Shown in pieces: positions 13,407 through 17,071 of a DNA stretch of 17,071 nucleotides. The notes under the pieces are model-generated. The model did not search any database. It was given only the letters and a program-made list of their open reading frames with translations, and was not told where the DNA came from. The DNA lies in assembly GCA_021817355.1 (NCBI GenBank), contig JAKAVI010000320.1, forward strand, positions 1 through 17,071, read 5' to 3'. Position numbers and translations under genes: made by a program. How positions within the stretch are numbered: position 1 is the first letter of the stretch; the number at the start of each line of letters is the position of its first letter. This stretch comes from Pseudomonadota bacterium (GTDB lineage: Bacteria > Pseudomonadota > Alphaproteobacteria > Micropepsales > Micropepsaceae).

Positions 13407-14585
13407 TTGTTTCCGTATCTGCTGCCAACCTATAGTCGGGCGGACCTCGCGTTCGTCCGTGGCGAGGGCCCTTACCTCTTCGCCGAGGACGGTAGCCGAT
13501 ATCTCGACTTCGCAGCAGGCATCGCCGTCAATGCGCTCGGGCACGCCCATCCCCATCTGGTCGCGGCGTTGTGTGACCAGGCTGGAAAGCTCTGGCATAC
13601 CTCCAATCTTTACCGGGTGCCCGGTCAGGAGAAACTGGCCCGCCGGCTCGTTGAAAACAGCTTTGCCGATACCGTGTTCTTCACCAATTCCGGGGTGGAG
13701 GCGATTGAATGCGCCATCAAGATGGCGCGCCGGCATCACTTCGTGAACGGGGCGCCGGAGCGCTTCCGGATCGTCAGTTTTGAGGGCGCCTTTCATGGCC
13801 GCACGCTCGCCGGTATTGCCGCGGGCGGCCAGGCCAAATACCTCGAAGGCTTCGGTCCCAAGGTTGAGGGTTTTGACCAGATTGCGGTCGGTGACATGGC
13901 CGCGATCAAAGCGCTCGATGCGGCGCAGACCGCGGCGCTGCTGATTGAACCGGTGCAGGGCGAGGGTGGCCTTAGAACCGTTCCGGCCGAGTTTTTGCGC
14001 CATCTGCGCCGCTTGTGCGATGACACCGGAATGTTACTGATCTTCGATGAGGTCCAGACCGGCGTAGGGCGCACGGGCAAGCTCTTCGCCTATGAATGGA
14101 CGGACATTACGCCCGATATCATGGCCATTGCCAAAGGTATTGGCGGCGGCTTTCCGGTCGGTGCCTGTCTGGCGACGGCAGAGGCGGCCGACGGCATGAC
14201 CGCGGGCGTGCATGGCAGTACCTTCGCCGGCAATCTGCTGGCGATGGCGGTCGGTAATGCCGTGCTCGATGTCGTGCTCGAGGAGGGGTTCCTTGCGCAT
14301 GTACGCAGCATTGCCTCCTATACCCGCCAGCAGCTTTCTGGCTTGATCGAAGCCCATCCCAAGGTGTTTGCGGAATTGCGTGGTGAAGGTCTCATGATCG
14401 GATTGAAGCTCAAATTGCCCAATACTGAATTCGTTGCGACCTTGCGCAAGCATCACATGCTCAGCGTTGGCGCCGGGGATAATGTTGTACGCTTATTGCC
14501 GCCCCTGACCATTACCGAAGAACACGTGCGAGAGGCGATCGCGGCGCTTGAGGCCGCCGCCAGCGAAATGGAGAGCCAGGCGTGA
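13407..14585 (+). CDS. argD: Acetylornithine aminotransferase
   Basis: A 392-residue PLP-dependent class III aminotransferase that converts N-acetylglutamate semialdehyde and glutamate to N-acetylornithine in arginine synthesis; such enzymes often also serve lysine synthesis. Motifs seen are [14 protein letters not shown] (36-49), [15 protein letters not shown] (94-108), FHGRTLA (129-135), IEPVQGEGG (180-188), the PLP-ring residue Asp214 in [12 protein letters not shown], and the Schiff-base lysine Lys243 in [13 protein letters not shown]. The start is a TTG at 13407: AGGAG lies seven bases upstream (13395-13399), and the protein begins [21 protein letters not shown], as the family does. No other good start is near. 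It overlaps argF by 4 bp (GTGA), so the two are cotranscribed and coupled, which supports the arginine assignment over other class III aminotransferases. Confidence 0.96.
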   Translation: MFPYLLPTYSRADLAFVRGEGPYLFAEDGSRYLDFAAGIAVNALGHAHPHLVAALCDQAGKLWHTSNLYRVPGQEKLARRLVENSFADTVFFTNSGVEAIECAIKMARRHHFVNGAPERFRIVSFEGAFHGRTLAGIAAGGQAKYLEGFGPKVEGFDQIAVGDMAAIKALDAAQTAALLIEPVQGEGGLRTVPAEFLRHLRRLCDDTGMLLIFDEVQTGVGRTGKLFAYEWTDITPDIMAIAKGIGGGFPVGACLATAEAADGMTAGVHGSTFAGNLLAMAVGNAVLDVVLEEGFLAHVRSIASYTRQQLSGLIEAHPKVFAELRGEGLMIGLKLKLPNTEFVATLRKHHMLSVGAGDNVVRLLPPLTITEEHVREAIAALEAAASEMESQA

Positions 14586-15529
14586 ACGCGCTGACCCGTA
14601 CGGCCGAGGGGCCGAAGCATTTTTTGGATCTGTCGGATTTTGACGTCGAGAGCCTGCGCGCGATCCTCGATGATGCGCGCGCCCGCAAACGGGCCCGGGC
14701 CGGGCTGCCGAAGGGCGCCCAGGACCCCCATGCGCCCCTCGCTGGACGGATTCTCGCCCTCATTTTCGACAAGCAGTCCACGCGGACCCGCATTTCCTTT
14801 GATGTCGGCATGCGCCAGTTGGGTGGAACCACGATCATGTTGTCAGGCAAGGACATGCAACTGGCGCGCGAGGAGACCATCGCTGACACCTCACGGGTGC
14901 TCTCCCGTTACGTTGACGCCGTCATGATCCGGCTACTCGATCATGAGATGGTCCGCGAACTCGCCGAGCATGCAAGTGTGCCCGTGATCAACGGGTTGAC
15001 GCGGATCTCTCACCCCTGCCAGGTCATGGCAGACGTAATGACATTTGAAGAGCATCGCGGTCCGATCAAGGGTGCGACCATTGCCTGGAGCGGGGATGCC
15101 AACAACGTGCTGACCTCGTGGGTGCATGCTGCGGCCCGATTTGGATTTAAGCTGCGGGTCGCCTCGCCGAAAGAATTGAGCGCCAAAGAGGCGTTGCGCT
15201 CGTGGGCTGCCGGCGCGGGCGCTGATGTGGAGTTTGGCGATGATCCGGACAAGGCGGTTGCTGGTGCCGACTGTGTTGTCTCTGACGCCTGGGTTTCCAT
15301 GGGCGATGCGGACATGACCAAGCGCCACAATCTGCTCAAGGCCTATCAGGTCAATGCTCGGCTGATGGCCAAGGCGGCGAAGGATGCCATTTTCATGCAC
15401 TGCCTGCCGGCGCATCGAGGTGAAGAGGTTACCGATGAGGTGATCGATGGCCCGCAAAGTGTAGTCTTCGATGAAGCCGAAAACCGCCTGCATGCCCAGA
15501 AGGCCATTTTGGTCTGGTGTCTGAGCTGA
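14582..15529 (+). CDS. argF: Ornithine carbamoyltransferase
   Basis: A 315-residue enzyme that joins carbamoyl phosphate and ornithine to citrulline, the sixth step of arginine synthesis. The carbamoyl-phosphate domain has STRTRISFD (66-74) and HPCQVMAD (144-151). The ornithine domain has DAWVSMG (235-241) and the catalytic HCLPAHRG with Cys274 (273-280), which separate it from aspartate carbamoyltransferase. Length is normal and no key residue is missing, so it should be an anabolic enzyme. It starts at a GTG that overlaps the argD stop codon; GGAGA at 14570-14574 gives a seven-base spacing. argD directly upstream makes the arginine role secure. hslO follows after 83 bp, apparently from its own promoter. 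Confidence 0.98.
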   Translation: MNALTRTAEGPKHFLDLSDFDVESLRAILDDARARKRARAGLPKGAQDPHAPLAGRILALIFDKQSTRTRISFDVGMRQLGGTTIMLSGKDMQLAREETIADTSRVLSRYVDAVMIRLLDHEMVRELAEHASVPVINGLTRISHPCQVMADVMTFEEHRGPIKGATIAWSGDANNVLTSWVHAAARFGFKLRVASPKELSAKEALRSWAAGAGADVEFGDDPDKAVAGADCVVSDAWVSMGDADMTKRHNLLKAYQVNARLMAKAAKDAIFMHCLPAHRGEEVTDEVIDGPQSVVFDEAENRLHAQKAILVWCLS

Positions 15530-15574
15530 CGGAGCCGGCGCCATCGGGCTTTGGAAGCGGCTGTGGTTGCTCAG

Positions 15575-15602
15575 CTTGAATTGGGCCTGGAGGTCGCCAT
15601 AT
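15575..15602 (+). promoter_or_regulatory. Heat-shock (sigma-32/RpoH type) promoter of hslO
   Basis: CTTGAA (15575-15580), a 14-base spacer, then CGCCATAT (15595-15602). This matches the sigma-32 consensus CTTGAA / CCCCATNT at every defined place but one. The same stretch read as sigma-70 gives TTGAAT, an 18-base gap and TATAGC. Either reading puts the start of transcription a few bases before, or at, the hslO ATG (15613). Hsp33 is a known heat-shock protein, so the match fits the gene. Confidence 0.6.
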
Positions 15603-15612
15603 AGCACATGTC

Positions 15613-16539
15613 ATGACCCTGTCCCCGTATCGGCCGGCTCCGGCCGCGGATTTCATACTTTCTTTTGACCTTGCCAATGCCGGTGTGCGCGGCCGCCTTG
15701 TACGCCTGTCCGAGGTTTCGGCGCGAGCGCTTTCGGCGCATGCCCTGCCCGATGTCGCCAATCGCACACTGGGGGAGACTTTGGCGCTGTCGGCACTGCT
15801 GGGCTCGAGCCTCAAGCTCGATGGGAGGCTCACGGTGCAGACCCAGTCTGATGGTCCGCTTGATCTGGTCGCTGCTGACTATTATGGCGCTGTGGATGGC
15901 GAGCGCGCCGCTGGCGTGCGCGCTTACGCCCGCCTCGACAGGGCGCGGTTCGATGCATTGAACGGGAGCGCGCCTGACTTTGGCCAGCAGGCCGGTCGTG
16001 GTGCCTTGGCGATCACCATCGAGCCGCGACGTGACGGCAAAACCTATCAGGGGATCGTGATGCTCGAACCCGCAGGCATTGCCCAAAGTGCCGAGAACTA
16101 TTTCGCGCAGTCAGAACAATTGGCAACGCGGATCCGTCTTGCTGCGGTGCCCGTACTTGAGCCAGGAAAGCCGGTGCATTGGCGTGCAGCCGGGCTCCTC
16201 CTGCAGGCCATACCTGAGAAGCGCCAGAACGAGGACGACTGGCTGCGGCTCGGCATGATCTTGGATACACTCGAGGACTTCGAGCTCATCGATGTCGAGC
16301 TGTCGGCCGAGAGCCTGCTGTGGCGCCTGTTCAACGAGGATGAAGTGCGCGTGCATCCATCCGAGGCGATCGAGTTCCGTTGTGATTGCCAGACCGAGCG
16401 CATCATTTCAGTGCTGCGCGCCTATGACGCGAGCGAGCGCGAAGGCCTTGCCGATGCGGACGGCATCATTCGTGCCAAATGCGAGTTCTGCGCACGGGTT
16501 CATGAAGTGTACCCGCGTGATCTGCAAGACCCGAACTGA
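15613..16539 (+). CDS. hslO: Redox-regulated molecular chaperone Hsp33
   Basis: A 308-residue cytoplasmic chaperone that is inactive with zinc bound. It unfolds and dimerises when its cysteines are oxidised, protecting proteins from combined oxidative and heat stress. The N-terminal chaperone domain (about 10-190) includes LSALLGSSLKLDGRLTVQ (59-76) and GPLDLVAADYY (81-91). After a linker, the C-terminal redox switch has Cys257 and Cys259 in FRCDCQ and Cys290 and Cys293 in AKCEFCARVHEVY, the family's CXC and CXXC zinc set. The ATG at 15613 has no ribosome-binding site at proper distance; the only GGAGG (15589-15593) is 19 bases away and inside the promoter spacer. An ATG at 15608 gives only a two-codon frame. 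The gene follows argF and converges with the DUF2189-like gene, three bases from its stop. Confidence 0.97.
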   Translation: MTLSPYRPAPAADFILSFDLANAGVRGRLVRLSEVSARALSAHALPDVANRTLGETLALSALLGSSLKLDGRLTVQTQSDGPLDLVAADYYGAVDGERAAGVRAYARLDRARFDALNGSAPDFGQQAGRGALAITIEPRRDGKTYQGIVMLEPAGIAQSAENYFAQSEQLATRIRLAAVPVLEPGKPVHWRAAGLLLQAIPEKRQNEDDWLRLGMILDTLEDFELIDVELSAESLLWRLFNEDEVRVHPSEAIEFRCDCQTERIISVLRAYDASEREGLADADGIIRAKCEFCARVHEVYPRDLQDPN

Positions 16540-16542
16540 CAC

Positions 16543-17071
16543 TCAACTGGTTAGCCGCCGATAAAGGTGCCAGGTCGAATGGTCTAGATCCGGCAGCACC
16601 ACAACGAGCCCGAGAAAAAAGGGCAGGGTGCCAAGGACCAGCAAGCCTGCCACAATCAATCCCCACAGTGCCAGCGGTACGGGATTAAGAGCTACCGCGC
16701 GAAATGATGCGGCCAGGGCGTTTTCCAGACCGATGCGGCCATTATCGAGCAACATGGGGAAGGACACGATGCCAAGGCAGAGAGCGAGCAGGGCAAAGAG
16801 AAATCCCGCGCCGCAGCCGATGGCCATCAGCGCATAACCGCTGCGTGTGGTGAACACCGCCGTGACAAAGCGTTGTGAGTTCTCGGCCGTTGCCGGGTTC
16901 ATGGTCAGGCGGTAGATGAGATAGGCAGCGCCGAGCCAAACCAGGAACTCGAAGATGAGGAGGGCACCGAGGATCACAATAGCTGTAAAGCCCTCCTCGC
17001 CGCTCACAGCAAAGGCATTGGTCCAGCTTTCCGGGGCGCCCTGCTCGCGCCGCTTGCTCCTATCGTACGGC
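16543..17071 (-). CDS. DUF2189-like integral membrane protein, N-terminus beyond the window
   Basis: The frame is open from the window edge (17071) to a stop at 16543, giving 175 residues of the C-terminal part. The edge residues (RSKRREQGAPESWTNAF) resemble the loop seen before the later helices of DUF2189 proteins. About four hydrophobic segments follow: FTAIVILGALLIFEFLVWLG, then GYALMAIGCGAGFLFALLAL, FPMLL to SFRAVAL as a shorter stretch, and a last one around VPLALWGLIVAGLLVLGTLP. The end is VVVLPDLDHSTWHLYRRL, a usual C-terminus of this family. A GTG at 17007 could begin a shorter product, but the coding sequence clearly continues upstream. Function is unknown. It converges with hslO, and its stop codon is three bases from the hslO stop. 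Neighbours upstream, which might be cytochrome-oxidase-related as in some genomes, are not in view. Confidence 0.75.
   Translation of the reverse strand, partial: PYDRSKRREQGAPESWTNAFAVSGEEGFTAIVILGALLIFEFLVWLGAAYLIYRLTMNPATAENSQRFVTAVFTTRSGYALMAIGCGAGFLFALLALCLGIVSFPMLLDNGRIGLENALAASFRAVALNPVPLALWGLIVAGLLVLGTLPFFLGLVVVLPDLDHSTWHLYRRLTS

Noticed and set aside
12831..14003. 390-codon minus-strand frame crossing argD, the intergenic region and part of gcrA
   Set aside because: It overlaps two certain genes, runs through the hairpin region, and looks like no protein family.

Overview
This 17 kb, GC-rich window reads as a chromosomal segment of an alphaproteobacterium. The strongest marker is gcrA (12638-13087, minus), a cell-cycle regulator essentially restricted to that class. 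The gene set phoR-phoU-phoB and the cluster argD-argF-hslO also fit. Species cannot be assigned from sequence reading alone. I see no tRNA, rRNA, CRISPR array, insertion sequence or phage gene. Coding is dense and composition looks even throughout, so this looks like ordinary chromosome rather than a genomic island.

Layout: (1) 18-3226, plus: an acyl-CoA dehydrogenase and a fatty-acyl-CoA ligase, probably one acyl-CoA catabolic unit. (2) 3342-5699: a ThDP-dependent 2-oxo-acid decarboxylase (minus) divergent from an Lrp/AsnC regulator (plus). The 138-bp space between them carries helically spaced GCAAT repeats. (3) 5754-8529, minus: a GPH-type sugar/cation symporter followed, with a 32-bp overlap, by a fused tandem TetR-type regulator. 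(4) 8730-11502, plus: phoR-phoU-phoB, the phosphate-starvation two-component system plus its modulator, without pst transporter genes between them. (5) 11696-12616, plus: an orphan LysR regulator, convergent with gcrA. (6) 13088-13406: a 319-bp divergent intergenic region between gcrA and argD. It holds a DnaA-box-like inverted repeat around a GANTC (CcrM) site, a near direct repeat, two small hairpins and a terminator-like hairpin. (7) 13407-16539, plus: argD-argF (overlapping by 4 bp) and hslO, which seems to have its own heat-shock-type promoter just before its start. (8) 16543-17071, minus: the 3' part of a DUF2189-like membrane protein that runs off the window.

Functionally the window mixes carbon catabolism (acyl-CoA oxidation, 2-oxo-acid decarboxylation, glycoside import), phosphate sensing, cell-cycle transcription control, arginine biosynthesis and redox chaperoning. 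I found no clearly new multi-gene system. The points most worth a second look are the gcrA/argD intergenic region, the hslO promoter with a possible leaderless start, the single-chain double TetR paired with a symporter, and the pst-free pho operon.
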